Below are positions 35,025 to 44,314 of a DNA stretch of 64,000 nucleotides, in pieces. Position 1 is the stretch's first letter. Each line of letters opens with the position of its first letter. The stretch lies in NCBI GenBank assembly GCA_019638575.1, contig JAHBTN010000005.1:62001-126000 (forward strand), written 5' to 3'. The DNA comes from Ferruginibacter sp. GTDB lineage: Bacteria; Bacteroidota; Bacteroidia; Chitinophagales; Chitinophagaceae. The notes beneath the pieces are model-generated. The model had not been told where the DNA came from and searched no databases. It saw nothing but the letters and a program-made list of their open reading frames with translations. The translations under genes and the position numbers were made by a program.

Positions 35025-37022
35025 ATGAAGAAGTATAAACTATTACAGGTAGCTGTTTTTGCATTCAGCATGTTGATAGGCTTTAATGCCTGTAAACCCA
35101 AAAATGCAGGTACAGCTGTAAATGCCGATGCTGCAACAAAAACTTATGTTGCACCTGGTAAGTACGATGCTTATTACAATTTTGTTTCAGGCGGTTTTAG
35201 CGGACAATTGAGCGCTTATGGCTTACCGTCAGGCAGGTTGCTCCGTGTAATTCCTGTTTTTTCTGTTGACCCCGAAAAAGGCTATGGATACAGCGAAGAA
35301 ACAAAACCAATGTTAAATACATCGCATGGTTTTGTGCCCTGGGATGACCTGCACCACGTACAGCTATCTAAAACCGATGGGATGTATGATGGACGCTGGG
35401 TTTTTGCCAATGCCAACAATACACCACGTGTAGCCAGGATTGATTTAAAAACTTTCCGCACTGCAGAAATTTTAGAATTGCCCAACAGCGGAGGTAACCA
35501 CTCATCTCCTTTTATTACAGAAAATACAGAGTACCTGGTTGCCGGCACCCGTTTCAGTATTCCGCCAGATGATAAAAATGGTGATGTACCTATCAGTTCT
35601 TACAAACAGAATTTTAAAGGTACCATCAGTTTCATCAGCGTTCAAAAAGATAATGGCGCTATGGATATCTCTTTCCAGTTACAATGCCCCGGTTTTAATT
35701 TTGATTTAAGCCGTGCTGGTAAAGGAGTTTCAAACGGGTGGTTCTTCTTCTCTACTTATAATACAGAGCAGGCATATACTTTATTAGAGGTTAATGCTTC
35801 TCAAAAAGATAAAGACTATATCATGGCCATTAACTGGAAAAAGGCCGAAGAATATTTTAAAGCCGGTAAAGCAAGAAAACAATCGGTGAAATATGCACAT
35901 AATGTGTACGACGAAAAAACACATTCTGCAACATCGCAGATAAAAACAGAAGTTTCAGTGTTGGATGTGAAAGATTTTCCGGATATAGCTTATTTCTTCC
36001 CATGTCCAAAATCTCCACATGGTTGCGATGTAAGCCCAACAGGCGAATACATTGTGGGTAGCGGTAAACTGGCAGCACTGATACCGGTATTTAGTTTCGA
36101 AAAAATGTTAAAAGCAATTGAAGCAAAAGATTATATCGGCAATTTTGAAGGAATGCCCATATTAAAATACGAATCTGTTTTGTATGGCGAAGTGAAGAAG
36201 CCCGGCCTTGGCCCTTTACACACCGAGTTTGATGATAAAGGCAATGCATATACTTCTATGTTCGTATCATCTGAAGTGGTGAAATGGAATATTAAGGATT
36301 TAAAAGTGGTAGACAGGGCACCTACTTATTACTCAGTGGGGCATTTAACTGTTGCCGGTGGCGATACTAAAAAACCTTATGGTAAATACCTGGTTGCATA
36401 CAATAAAATTACAAAAGACAGGTTCCTGCCTACAGGCCCCGAGTTGTCGCAAAGCGCCCAATTGTATGATATTAGCGGCGATAAGATGCAGTTAATATTG
36501 GATTATCCTACTATTGGCGAACCGCACTATGCACAGATAATTGCAGCAGACCTTGTTTCTCCTAACTCTACTAAGTTCTTTAAACTTGAAGAGAATAAAA
36601 ACCCATACAGATCAAATGGTGAAAAAGAAACTAAAGTAGTAAGAAACGGTAACAGGGTAGATGTGTATATGACAGCAATACGCTCTCACTTAACACCAGA
36701 TAATATTGAAGGTATCAGAGTTGGGGATGAAGTATATTTTCATGTAACTAACCTTGAGCAGGATTGGGATGTGCCGCATGGTTTTGCCATTAAAGGTGCA
36801 TTAACAGGCGAGTTATTGATTATGCCCGGTGAAACTCAAACTTTAAAATGGATACCCGAAAAAGTAGGAATATCACCTTTTTATTGTACCGACTTCTGTA
36901 GTGCATTGCACCAGGAAATGTCTGGTTACGTAAGGGTGTCTCCTGCCGGAAGTAATGTTCCTTTAAAATTTAGTACAGGAAAGATTGAAGAAACAGCAAC
37001 TGATTCTCTGAAAACCAAATAG
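35025..37022 (+). CDS. nosZ: Nitrous-oxide reductase, Sec-exported clade II type
   Basis: 665 aa periplasmic copper enzyme reducing N2O to N2. The N-terminus is a Sec/lipoprotein-type signal (MLIGFNACK) with no Tat twin-Arg, as in clade II. The CuZ beta-propeller part contains the His motifs DDLHHVQLS, GGNHSSPF, PHGCDVSP, GPLHTEFD, SVGHLTV and EPHYAQ. The CuA domain has DVPHGFAIKG and CTDFCSALHQEM with C621, C625, H629 and M632. It is probably co-transcribed with the upstream cytochrome and ends at a terminator at 37035. Confidence 0.97.
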   Translation: MKKYKLLQVAVFAFSMLIGFNACKPKNAGTAVNADAATKTYVAPGKYDAYYNFVSGGFSGQLSAYGLPSGRLLRVIPVFSVDPEKGYGYSEETKPMLNTSHGFVPWDDLHHVQLSKTDGMYDGRWVFANANNTPRVARIDLKTFRTAEILELPNSGGNHSSPFITENTEYLVAGTRFSIPPDDKNGDVPISSYKQNFKGTISFISVQKDNGAMDISFQLQCPGFNFDLSRAGKGVSNGWFFFSTYNTEQAYTLLEVNASQKDKDYIMAINWKKAEEYFKAGKARKQSVKYAHNVYDEKTHSATSQIKTEVSVLDVKDFPDIAYFFPCPKSPHGCDVSPTGEYIVGSGKLAALIPVFSFEKMLKAIEAKDYIGNFEGMPILKYESVLYGEVKKPGLGPLHTEFDDKGNAYTSMFVSSEVVKWNIKDLKVVDRAPTYYSVGHLTVAGGDTKKPYGKYLVAYNKITKDRFLPTGPELSQSAQLYDISGDKMQLILDYPTIGEPHYAQIIAADLVSPNSTKFFKLEENKNPYRSNGEKETKVVRNGNRVDVYMTAIRSHLTPDNIEGIRVGDEVYFHVTNLEQDWDVPHGFAIKGALTGELLIMPGETQTLKWIPEKVGISPFYCTDFCSALHQEMSGYVRVSPAGSNVPLKFSTGKIEETATDSLKTK

Positions 37023-37034
37023 TGTACAGATGGT

Positions 37035-37073
37035 AAGGGAACAGGCTGCTAAAAACTGCCTGTTCCCTTTTTT
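37035..37073 (+). terminator. Rho-independent terminator after nosZ
   Basis: AAGGGAACAGGC (37035-37046) pairs exactly with GCCTGTTCCCTT (37058-37069) and is followed by a T run. It separates the cytochrome-nosZ unit from nosL-D-F-Y, or lets nosZ be made in excess by partial termination. Confidence 0.9.
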
Positions 37074-37094
37074 ATTGAACAAAAATGAGTGTTG

Positions 37095-37112
37095 AAGTTT
37101 GAAACCAAACTT
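37095..37112. promoter_or_regulatory. Inverted repeat in nosL promoter region
   Basis: AAGTTTG (37095-37101) and CAAACTT (37106-37112) with spacer AAAC, 9 bp upstream of a weak -7 box TACTTTTA (37121-37128). It may be a -33/operator element for the nosLDFY unit. It differs from both the Crp/Fnr boxes and the NO-operon palindromes. Confidence 0.35.
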
Positions 37113-37175
37113 GTACTGTTTACTTTTATAACCTGGAATCCGGAAATTAAATGTTAGAAGATTAAAACTAAAATT

Positions 37176-38192
37176 ATGAAAGAAGATAAATTGAAACCAT
37201 GGGCAAGGATATTGTTAATTATTTGCGGATTGGCGCTGGTGGCAGTTTTGTTTGTTCCGCTTTGGCGTATCGACCTGGTGGCGCCGCAATATCCCGAAGG
37301 CCTTCGCCTGCTCATCTATCCGGGTAAACTTGGCGGTAATGTTGATATCATCAATGGTCTTAACCATTACATTGGTATGAAAACTTTGCATACAGAAGAT
37401 TTCATCGAGTTTGCCATTCTACCTTATATCATCGGTTTTTTTGCATTGTTTTTTATAGTAGCGGCCTTACTTGCACGTAAAAAAATTATCTATGTGCTGA
37501 TGGTATTGTTTATCTGTTTCGGTATCCTGTCTATGTACGACTTTTGGAGATGGGAATATGATTATGGCCATAATTTAAGCCCCGATGCAGCAATAGTTGT
37601 TCCCGGTATGGCTTATCAGCCGCCATTGATAGGGTTTAAACAGTTGCTGAACTTTGCTGCTTATTCTATGCCCGATATAGGAGGATGGATATTTATTTCT
37701 GTTGGAGCTGTACTGCTCTTTATTACCATCATGGCCTGGCGAAGCAGTAAAAAGAAAGTATCACTATCAAAACCAATTACTGCTATTGCCTTACTTATTT
37801 TTATGAATTCTTGCAATGCAGGGCCACAACCAATAAAAACAGGTGTAGATAATTGCCATTTTTGCAAGATGACAATAAGTGATGTACGTTTTGGTGCCGA
37901 ACTGGTTACAAAAAAAGGTAAGGTTTTTAAATTTGATGATGCTCATTGCATTTTAAATTTCCTTGGTAGTAAAGCGGTAGAACAAAAAGATATAAAAAAT
38001 ATTTACTTCACTAATTATGCCGGTACCCACCAATTGATTGATGTAAACAATGCACTGCTGTTAAAAGCCGATGAACTGCGAAGCCCCATGGGCGGCAATA
38101 TTGCAGCGTTTGATAATAAAGACAGCCTGGCTGTTATTCAAAAACGTTTTAATGGTAACAGTATTTCCTGGAACGATTTGTATAAGCCTTGA
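37176..38192 (+). CDS. nosL: Five-helix membrane protein fused to NosL copper chaperone
   Basis: 338 aa. Residues 1-190 form a membrane region with about five helices, like the separate nos-associated membrane protein of other Bacteroidota. Residues 200-338 are NosL, the copper delivery lipoprotein for NosZ, with the metal motif CHFCKM (C227, C230, M232) and FDDAHCIL. The junction ITAIALLIFMNSCNAG (201-216) looks exactly like a lipoprotein signal with its lipobox Cys (C213). The gene therefore seems to be a fusion that kept NosL's signal as an internal helix. It overlaps nosD by 4 bp. Confidence 0.88.
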   Translation: MKEDKLKPWARILLIICGLALVAVLFVPLWRIDLVAPQYPEGLRLLIYPGKLGGNVDIINGLNHYIGMKTLHTEDFIEFAILPYIIGFFALFFIVAALLARKKIIYVLMVLFICFGILSMYDFWRWEYDYGHNLSPDAAIVVPGMAYQPPLIGFKQLLNFAAYSMPDIGGWIFISVGAVLLFITIMAWRSSKKKVSLSKPITAIALLIFMNSCNAGPQPIKTGVDNCHFCKMTISDVRFGAELVTKKGKVFKFDDAHCILNFLGSKAVEQKDIKNIYFTNYAGTHQLIDVNNALLLKADELRSPMGGNIAAFDNKDSLAVIQKRFNGNSISWNDLYKP

Positions 38193-39424
38193 AAAAATTA
38201 ATATACATATCACTGTTATTGTTTTTTGCCCAGGATGTATTTGCTACAATAATTCATGTAGGAAAAGAACAAAACATAAAAACCATCAGGCAGGCATTGT
38301 TATTAGCTGCTGATGGCGATACTGTGCTTGTAGGCAGCGGGCAATACCATGAACAAAATATCATTATCAATAAATCAATTGCTTTAATTGGTATCAATCA
38401 CCCGGTTATAAGCGGCGATAATAAATTTGAGATTATTTCTATTAAAGCAAATGCTGTTACAGTTGAAGGATTTAAACTCATCAACTCCGGCGTATCAAGC
38501 ATCGAAGATTTTGCAGGTATTAAAGTGTACAACGGAAAGGATATTGTAATACGAAATAATATACTTGAAAACACATTTTTTGGTATCTATATCCAATATG
38601 GTATCAACTGCCTCATTGAAAACAATAACCTTACTGCCTACAGTAAAATTGAACAGGAAAGCGGTAATGGTATACACTGCTGGAAAAGCGATAGCCTGCG
38701 CATTTTAGGAAATAATATCATTGGTCACAGGGATGGAATTTATTTTGAGTTTGTAAAAAATTCTATCATCTGGCGCAATGTATCGGAACACAATCTTAGG
38801 TATGGCTTGCATTTTATGTTTTCGAACGACGATGCATATATATGTAATGTATTTAGGGATAACGGCGCCGGGGTGGCAGTGATGTTTTCGAAAGGATTAA
38901 AAATGATACGCAATTATTTTGAAGAAAACTGGGGCGATGGCGCTTATGGTTTATTGCTGAAAGAAATTAGCGATGGGTATATAGAAAATAATGTGTTTGA
39001 CAGAAACACGGCAGGCATTTTTATGGAAGGCGCCAGCCGCATACACATGGAAAAAAACCAGTTTATTGATAATGGCTGGGCTATGCAGATACAGGCAAGC
39101 TGTATGGATGTTACCGTACACAATAATAATTTTAAGGGCAATACTTTTGATGTGGGAACCAATGGTAACCTGGTGCTGAACGATTTTAACAACAATTACT
39201 GGGATAAATACGAAGGATACGATCTTGACAAAGATAAACTGGGCGATGTGCCTTACAGGCCGGTAAGCATGTACGCCATGATTATAGAGCGTAACCCGCC
39301 GGCCATGATTTTGTTTAGAAGCCTTATGGCTTCGTTACTGGATAAAACAGAAAAAGTTTTACCATCGCTAACACCTGAGAATTTAAAAGACAACCATCCA
39401 TTAATGAAACCGTTAGCATTATGA
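38189..39424 (+). CDS. nosD: NosD periplasmic copper-processing beta-helix protein
   Basis: 411 aa. A signal peptide (KKLIYISLLLFFAQDVFA) precedes a right-handed beta-helix of carbohydrate-binding/CASH repeats (GIYIQYGINCLIENNN, GIYFEFVKNSIIWRN, GLHFMFSNDDAYICN, GVAVMFSKGLKMIRN). It is needed with NosF and NosY to load copper-sulfide into NosZ. The start is TTG at 38189 inside the TTGA overlap with the nosL stop. It overlaps nosF by ATGA. Confidence 0.94.
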   Translation: MKKLIYISLLLFFAQDVFATIIHVGKEQNIKTIRQALLLAADGDTVLVGSGQYHEQNIIINKSIALIGINHPVISGDNKFEIISIKANAVTVEGFKLINSGVSSIEDFAGIKVYNGKDIVIRNNILENTFFGIYIQYGINCLIENNNLTAYSKIEQESGNGIHCWKSDSLRILGNNIIGHRDGIYFEFVKNSIIWRNVSEHNLRYGLHFMFSNDDAYICNVFRDNGAGVAVMFSKGLKMIRNYFEENWGDGAYGLLLKEISDGYIENNVFDRNTAGIFMEGASRIHMEKNQFIDNGWAMQIQASCMDVTVHNNNFKGNTFDVGTNGNLVLNDFNNNYWDKYEGYDLDKDKLGDVPYRPVSMYAMIIERNPPAMILFRSLMASLLDKTEKVLPSLTPENLKDNHPLMKPLAL

Positions 39425-40125
39425 TTATAGCAAGTAATGTTTCAAAAAAATTCGGCAAATTAAAAGTATTGGACAATATTACTGTTAATTGTACCAAAGG
39501 CGAGTGTATTGCATTAATTGGCCCCAATGGTTGCGGAAAAACAACATTTATAAAAAGTATTTTAGGAATGGTGGTGTGCGATAGCGGTTTTATAACCTTT
39601 AATGGAAAAAATATAAAACACGATTGGAAGTACAGGGAGAATATTGGGTATATGCCGCAAATAGGCCGTTATCCTGATAATATGACGATTGGCCAGGTAC
39701 TAAATATGATGAAGGATATTAGGGGAAAGAAAAATTTTAAACTTGATGAAGAACTGATAAATAAATTTGGATTGGATGAAATGCTGAATAAACGTATGCG
39801 TACTTTATCGGGAGGCACCCGCCAAAAAGTAAGTGCTGCCCTGGCTTTTTTATTTAACCCCGACGTATTAATACTGGACGAACCTACGGCTGGCCTTGAT
39901 CCTGTTGCTTCTGAAATTCTTAAAGAAAAAATTATTGCAGAAAAAAATAAAGGAAAACTGGTGTTAATCACTTCTCATATCTTAAGTGAGCTTGACGACC
40001 TGGTAACACAGGTAATATACATGCAGGAAGGTAAATTATGGTTCCATAAAAGCATCAGCGATTTAAAAGAAGATACCGGCGAAGAAAAATTATCACGTGC
40101 CATTGCAAAAGTGATGACACAATAG
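39421..40125 (+). CDS. nosF: NosF ABC-transporter ATPase
   Basis: 234 aa. Walker A GPNGCGKTT, signature LSGGTRQKVSAALAF, Walker B VLILDEPTAGLDP and the His switch ITSH. It drives the NosDFY complex that supplies sulfur or assembles the CuZ centre of N2O reductase. It overlaps nosD by 4 bp and is followed by nosY after 24 bp. Confidence 0.95.
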   Translation: MIIASNVSKKFGKLKVLDNITVNCTKGECIALIGPNGCGKTTFIKSILGMVVCDSGFITFNGKNIKHDWKYRENIGYMPQIGRYPDNMTIGQVLNMMKDIRGKKNFKLDEELINKFGLDEMLNKRMRTLSGGTRQKVSAALAFLFNPDVLILDEPTAGLDPVASEILKEKIIAEKNKGKLVLITSHILSELDDLVTQVIYMQEGKLWFHKSISDLKEDTGEEKLSRAIAKVMTQ

Positions 40126-40149
40126 CGGTGCACAACAAAAAAGCTACAC

Positions 40150-40917
40150 ATGAAAAAGATTATTAAATATGTGATTATTGATATACTGCGCAATAAAATT
40201 GTATTGGCTTATACAGCATTCCTGTTATTGATATCCATCAGCATTTTTAACCTGGAAGATAATTCGGCAAAAGGATTATTAAGTTTATTGAATATAATTT
40301 TAATTATAGTGCCATTGGTAAGCCTGTTGTTTCCTGCCATTTATGTTTACAACAGCTCCGAATTTTTAGAACTGCTGGTGAGCCAGCCATTGAAAAGAAA
40401 AACTATTTGGCTAAGCCTTTTTTTGGGCCTGGCAGTATCCATGTCATTTGCTTTTTTTGTTGGTGCCGGTATTCCTATTTTATTGTTCCAGGCAACGGCT
40501 ACAGGTTTTATGATGCTGGGCGCCGGCCTTATATTATCGGTAATATTTGTGGCGCTTGCCATGCTGGCCGCCGTTATTGCAAGAGACAAGGCCAAAGGAA
40601 TTGGAGTGGTGATTTTGTTATGGCTTTATTTCTCTGTCATTTTTGATGGGCTTATTTTATTTATTCTTTTCCAGTTTGCCGATTACCCGTTAGAGAAAAT
40701 GATGGTGGCTGCAACTGCTTTTAATCCTATTGACCTTAGCAGGATATTAATACTATTAAAAATGGACGTGGCTGCATTGATGGGGTATACAGGCGCCATT
40801 TTTAAAGATTTTTTTGGTACTCAAATGGGATTAATAGTTTCATTTTTAGTATTGGTAACATGGATGATAATACCTACATGGTTATCCTTAAGAAAATTTA
40901 AACACAAAGACTTGTAA
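40150..40917 (+). CDS. nosY: NosY ABC-transporter permease
   Basis: 255 aa with six predicted membrane helices. ABC-2 type permease with NSSEFLELLVSQPLKRKTIWLS as the coupling helix region, typical of NosY. It is the membrane partner of NosF and NosD. The hemerythrin gene follows 1 bp after its stop. Confidence 0.94.
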   Translation: MKKIIKYVIIDILRNKIVLAYTAFLLLISISIFNLEDNSAKGLLSLLNIILIIVPLVSLLFPAIYVYNSSEFLELLVSQPLKRKTIWLSLFLGLAVSMSFAFFVGAGIPILLFQATATGFMMLGAGLILSVIFVALAMLAAVIARDKAKGIGVVILLWLYFSVIFDGLILFILFQFADYPLEKMMVAATAFNPIDLSRILILLKMDVAALMGYTGAIFKDFFGTQMGLIVSFLVLVTWMIIPTWLSLRKFKHKDL

Positions 40918-40918
40918 T

Positions 40919-41353
40919 ATGAAGAGAGAAGAAGCATTGGCTCCATTATCACGGGAACATCACAGTACATTGATTTTGGCACAGTTGCTTAAAAAAGATG
41001 CACCTGTTTATCATCAACTGCCTGCCGAACCCTGGGACAAGGCCAAATATGCCCAGGAACAATTTAAAACACATATAGCAAAACATTTTCGTAAAGAAGA
41101 AAAACTTTTGGAGAAAGTAAAAGATTGCCACCCCGAAGTTAGGGTGCTGGCCGATGAAATTAAATTTGAACATGAACAACTTTCTGCATTGTTTTCATCG
41201 CTTACCAATTCTCAAAACCTGGTAAACACTATGGATGGTCTTGCAGGCTCGTTGCAACACCATATACGTAAAGAAGAGCGTGTGCTCTTTCCATTATTGC
41301 AAGAACATTGCAGTGCAGAACAATTGAAAGAAATACATGAACTGTTGCATTAA
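40919..41353 (+). CDS. Hemerythrin-domain protein in nos operon
   Basis: 144 aa four-helix di-iron protein with ligands in SREHHSTLILAQLLK, FKTHIAKHFRKEEKLLEKV, FEHEQLSALF and LQHHIRKEERVLFPLLQEH. It is a relative of the protein at 23167. Sitting 1 bp after nosY and before a truncated globin, it may protect copper and iron centres of the N2O reductase system from NO or O2 (inference). Confidence 0.88.
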   Translation: MKREEALAPLSREHHSTLILAQLLKKDAPVYHQLPAEPWDKAKYAQEQFKTHIAKHFRKEEKLLEKVKDCHPEVRVLADEIKFEHEQLSALFSSLTNSQNLVNTMDGLAGSLQHHIRKEERVLFPLLQEHCSAEQLKEIHELLH

Positions 41354-41362
41354 AATGTTGTC

Positions 41363-41761
41363 ATGAAAAAAGACATCACATCCAGAAAAGATATAGAATT
41401 GCTGGTAAACGAATTCTACAAAAAAGTAAAAGATGATGAACTCATCGGTTTCATCTTTACCGATGTGGCAAAAGTAAACTGGGAAAAGCACCTGGCTGTT
41501 ATGTACGATTTTTTTGAAAACATGTTGTTTTATACCGGTCCATACACAGGAAACCCAATGGAACTGCATAAGCATGTAAACAAACTGTATCCATTAACCG
41601 AAGTACATTTCAAAAGATGGAATCAATTGTTTGGCAAAACAGTGGATGAATTGTTTAAAGGCGAAACAGCCAACCTTGTAAAAACAAGGGCATTAAGTAT
41701 TTCGGCTGTAATGCAAATGAAAATTGCTGATGAATCTTCCTCTTCCGATAAGATATTTTGA
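41363..41761 (+). CDS. Truncated hemoglobin (group III-like globin)
   Basis: 132 aa short globin with EFYKKVKDDELIGFIF, KHLAVMYDFFENMLFYTGPYTGNPMELHKHVNK (the proximal His region, broken by turns) and HFKRWNQLFGKTVDELF, a pattern of group III trHbs. It probably binds or detoxifies NO or O2. It is the last gene of the nosLDFY unit, followed by a strong terminator. Confidence 0.88.
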   Translation: MKKDITSRKDIELLVNEFYKKVKDDELIGFIFTDVAKVNWEKHLAVMYDFFENMLFYTGPYTGNPMELHKHVNKLYPLTEVHFKRWNQLFGKTVDELFKGETANLVKTRALSISAVMQMKIADESSSSDKIF

Positions 41762-41801
41762 TATTGTATTTATTTAAGTAAGTACACCCTTACTGTAAAA
41801 G

Positions 41802-41833
41802 AAAAGCACAAACATTACGTTTGTGCTTTTTCC
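41802..41833. terminator. Bidirectional terminator between globin and fasciclin genes
   Basis: AAAAGCACAAAC (41802-41813) and GTTTGTGCTTTT (41819-41830) form a perfect 12-bp stem with loop ATTAC and T tracts on either strand, between two convergent genes. Confidence 0.9.
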
Positions 41834-41861
41834 TTCTTCCTTAATCTTAATCAACAAACTT

Positions 41862-42431
41862 TTATTTGGCAGCTGCAGGTAACAACACTCCATCTACTAC
41901 ATGCACAATGCCATTTGCTGCAGGTATTGATGCAATTATTTTTGATGTACCATTTATATAAATGCCATCTTGTTTTTTACTGATAGTAATATCTCCACCA
42001 TCAACCTGGCCAATGGTTTGTCCATCCTGCAACATTTCGGGTTTAAAAACACCCAGCGATACATGGTATTGCAAAATAGTAGTTAACTCATCTTTCTTTT
42101 CTGGTTTAAGCAAACCATCAACGGTGCCTGCAGGCAATTTGTCAAAGGCGGCATTGGTTGGTGCAAATACGGTAAACGGCCCTGCATTGCTTAATGCATC
42201 AACTAATTCAGCAGCTTTAACAGCTGTTACCAGTGTAGAGTGATCTTTGCTGCCTATTGCAATCTGTACTACATTTTTTTCAGATGCATCATCTTTTACA
42301 CCCGATTGGCCTGTGGTAGCTGTACTTTCAGATGCTGTAGTAGCTACATTATCGGTTGTTTCGCTGTTATTGCAAGCTGCGGCAAATAGTAAAATACCTA
42401 TTGCCATTGTTTTTTTAATACTGTATATCAT
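41862..42431 (-). CDS. Fasciclin-domain lipoprotein
   Basis: 189 aa. The lipoprotein signal ends in FAAACN, followed by a Ser/Thr-rich linker and one fasciclin (FAS1) domain (about 55-187) with GPFTVFAPTNAAFDKLPAGTVD and the terminal IIASIPAANGIVHVVDGVLLP. Usually a surface adhesion or matrix protein; nothing links it directly to respiration. Confidence 0.92.
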   Translation of the reverse strand: MIYSIKKTMAIGILLFAAACNNSETTDNVATTASESTATTGQSGVKDDASEKNVVQIAIGSKDHSTLVTAVKAAELVDALSNAGPFTVFAPTNAAFDKLPAGTVDGLLKPEKKDELTTILQYHVSLGVFKPEMLQDGQTIGQVDGGDITISKKQDGIYINGTSKIIASIPAANGIVHVVDGVLLPAAAK

Positions 42432-42628
42432 AATGGATTTATTTTATAAAGTAAAACTAAAATGCAGCATGCGGCAGTTTTATGCGTTAAATCATAAATA
42501 AAGAAATATGACGAAGAACATATTTTTACTCTTTTATTTTAATGAGTTTGCAGTATAAATTTTGTACTTTATGATGAAGGTTATCTCTCCGTATGATTGT
42601 AATTGGGTAAAAAATAAAAACGTAATTC

Positions 42629-43453
42629 ATGAAAAAGTTAATTATAGCGCTGGATGGGCAGCATTTTCCAAAAGGCGCATTTGAATTTGCAAAATCAATC
42701 AACTTATCTTCCGGAATATTATTGGCAGGAGTATTTCTTAGCCCGGTTGATTATTCAAAACTACTGGTATTTACAGGCATGGAAGCTGTTCCCATGTTAC
42801 CCGAATGGCTTACAAAAAATGATGATGATGTATTAGTAAGTAAAAATGTGAATGATTTTACTGAAGCATGTATAAATGAAGGCATCGAACACCGTATTCA
42901 TAAAGATGTGGATATGATGGCTATTTCATCATTAATTGAAGAAAGCCGATTTGCAGATGCATTACTTATCAGCAGCGAACTCTTTTATAACAATGTATCA
43001 AAACAACAACCCAATTTTTACCTGGAAGAAGTTTTAAAAAAATCTGAATGCCCGGTAATGCTGATACCCGAAAATTATACCGAACCCAATCATGTTATTT
43101 TAACGTATGATGGCAGCGAATCTTCGGTATTTGCCATAAAGCAATTTGCATATGTGCACCCCGAACTCACCCAAAAAGAAACTGTATTATTATCTATCCT
43201 TGCCCACGAAGATGATTTGCCGGAATATAACTTAATTACCGAACTGGTATCAAGGCATTTTCCTGATTTAAAATTGCAGACTTTACACCTTAAGCACAAA
43301 AAAGATTTTATTGGTTGGTTAATGAATATGCCCGATAGTTTTATTGTAATGGGAGCGTTTTCACGCACTTCATTTTCACATTTGTTTAAAAAAAGTTTTG
43401 CAGCAGGTATTATCCAGGAAATTAAGATGCCCATTTTCATTTCACATAAATAA
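42629..43453 (+). CDS. Universal stress protein (UspA-like), tandem
   Basis: 274 aa, two Usp-like halves: KKLIIALDGQHFPKGAFEFAKSI at the start and NHVILTYDGSESSVFAIKQFAYV at about 150. The C-terminal nucleotide-loop region is poorly conserved (FIVMGAFSRTSFSHLFKKS in place of GxxGxxxxS). Such two-domain Usps accompany anaerobic and NO-stress loci in Bacteroidota. A weak Crp/Fnr-like sequence lies upstream near 42506-42523. Confidence 0.85.
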   Translation: MKKLIIALDGQHFPKGAFEFAKSINLSSGILLAGVFLSPVDYSKLLVFTGMEAVPMLPEWLTKNDDDVLVSKNVNDFTEACINEGIEHRIHKDVDMMAISSLIEESRFADALLISSELFYNNVSKQQPNFYLEEVLKKSECPVMLIPENYTEPNHVILTYDGSESSVFAIKQFAYVHPELTQKETVLLSILAHEDDLPEYNLITELVSRHFPDLKLQTLHLKHKKDFIGWLMNMPDSFIVMGAFSRTSFSHLFKKSFAAGIIQEIKMPIFISHK

Positions 43454-43520
43454 TTAAGTAGGTTTTTCAGCTACTGATTTCTAAGCAAAAAAAGTTAAGT
43501 TTGATTAGAAAAACAGGAGT

Positions 43521-44240
43521 ATGACAAAAAGAGAGATACAATTTTTAGAGGGTCCCCAAAGCCGTTGGAAAGAATTTAAATATAGTGCAAGTGTATTGTT
43601 CGAATTTATAAAAGGATTCAGGGCATTGCATTTTGTAGGCCCTTGTGTAACTGTGTTTGGCTCTGCAAGGTTTAAAGAAGGGCATCCATATTATAAACAG
43701 GCATGCGAAATTTCGGGAAAGATAGCACAACTTGGGTTTACAATTATGACGGGAGGCGGCCCCGGCATTATGGAAGCAGCCAACAGGGGCGCCAGGGAAG
43801 TGGGTGGCAGAAGCGTGGGTTGTAATATTGAGCTGCCGCACGAACAGGCGCCTAATCCTTACATGGATAAATGGGTTAACATTAAATATTTCTCTGTAAG
43901 AAAAACTTTGCTCATAAAATATTCTTATGCTTTTGTGGTTTTGCCCGGCGGATTTGGTACTCTGGATGAGTATTTTGAATCTATCACACTTATTCAAACA
44001 AAAAAAATCAGCGATTTCCCGGTGGTAATTATGGATAAGGAATTTTATAAAAATATAATTGCCCATATAGAAACTATGAAAGCCAATGGTACCATTTCGC
44101 CTGATGATACCAATCTCTTTTTCTTTACCGATTCTGTTGACGAAGCAGTTGCTTATATTAAAAATAATACCATTGAAAAATATGGCCTGCAACCACAGGA
44201 AAAGAAAAAGACTTTTAAATGGCTTTTTGAAAAAGGATAA
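43521..44240 (+). CDS. LOG-family (TIGR00730-type) nucleotide hydrolase
   Basis: 239 aa Rossmann-like protein with the diagnostic MTGGGPGIMEAANRGA and VVLPGGFGTLDEYFE motifs. LOG proteins remove ribose-5-phosphate from nucleoside monophosphates and were formerly called lysine decarboxylases. The function here is probably purine monophosphate hydrolysis or nucleotide turnover. Confidence 0.9.
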   Translation: MTKREIQFLEGPQSRWKEFKYSASVLFEFIKGFRALHFVGPCVTVFGSARFKEGHPYYKQACEISGKIAQLGFTIMTGGGPGIMEAANRGAREVGGRSVGCNIELPHEQAPNPYMDKWVNIKYFSVRKTLLIKYSYAFVVLPGGFGTLDEYFESITLIQTKKISDFPVVIMDKEFYKNIIAHIETMKANGTISPDDTNLFFFTDSVDEAVAYIKNNTIEKYGLQPQEKKKTFKWLFEKG

Positions 44241-44314
44241 TTTTTTAACGTTGGCCAAAACATAATCATCCCCGGTTACTTCATATTAAACTACAATTTG
44301 GCGGGTATTTATTT

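Noticed and set aside
42506-42523. ATATGA-CGAAGA-ACATAT as a further Crp/Fnr site before the USP gene
   Set aside because: The right half-site has ACAT instead of TCAT and no consensus -7 box lies at 44, 55 or 66 bp; kept only as a weak lookalike.
43545-44258. 237-aa ORF on the complement of the LOG-family gene
   Set aside because: It is antisense to a gene with clear family motifs and encodes no recognisable domain; it is a by-product of codon composition.
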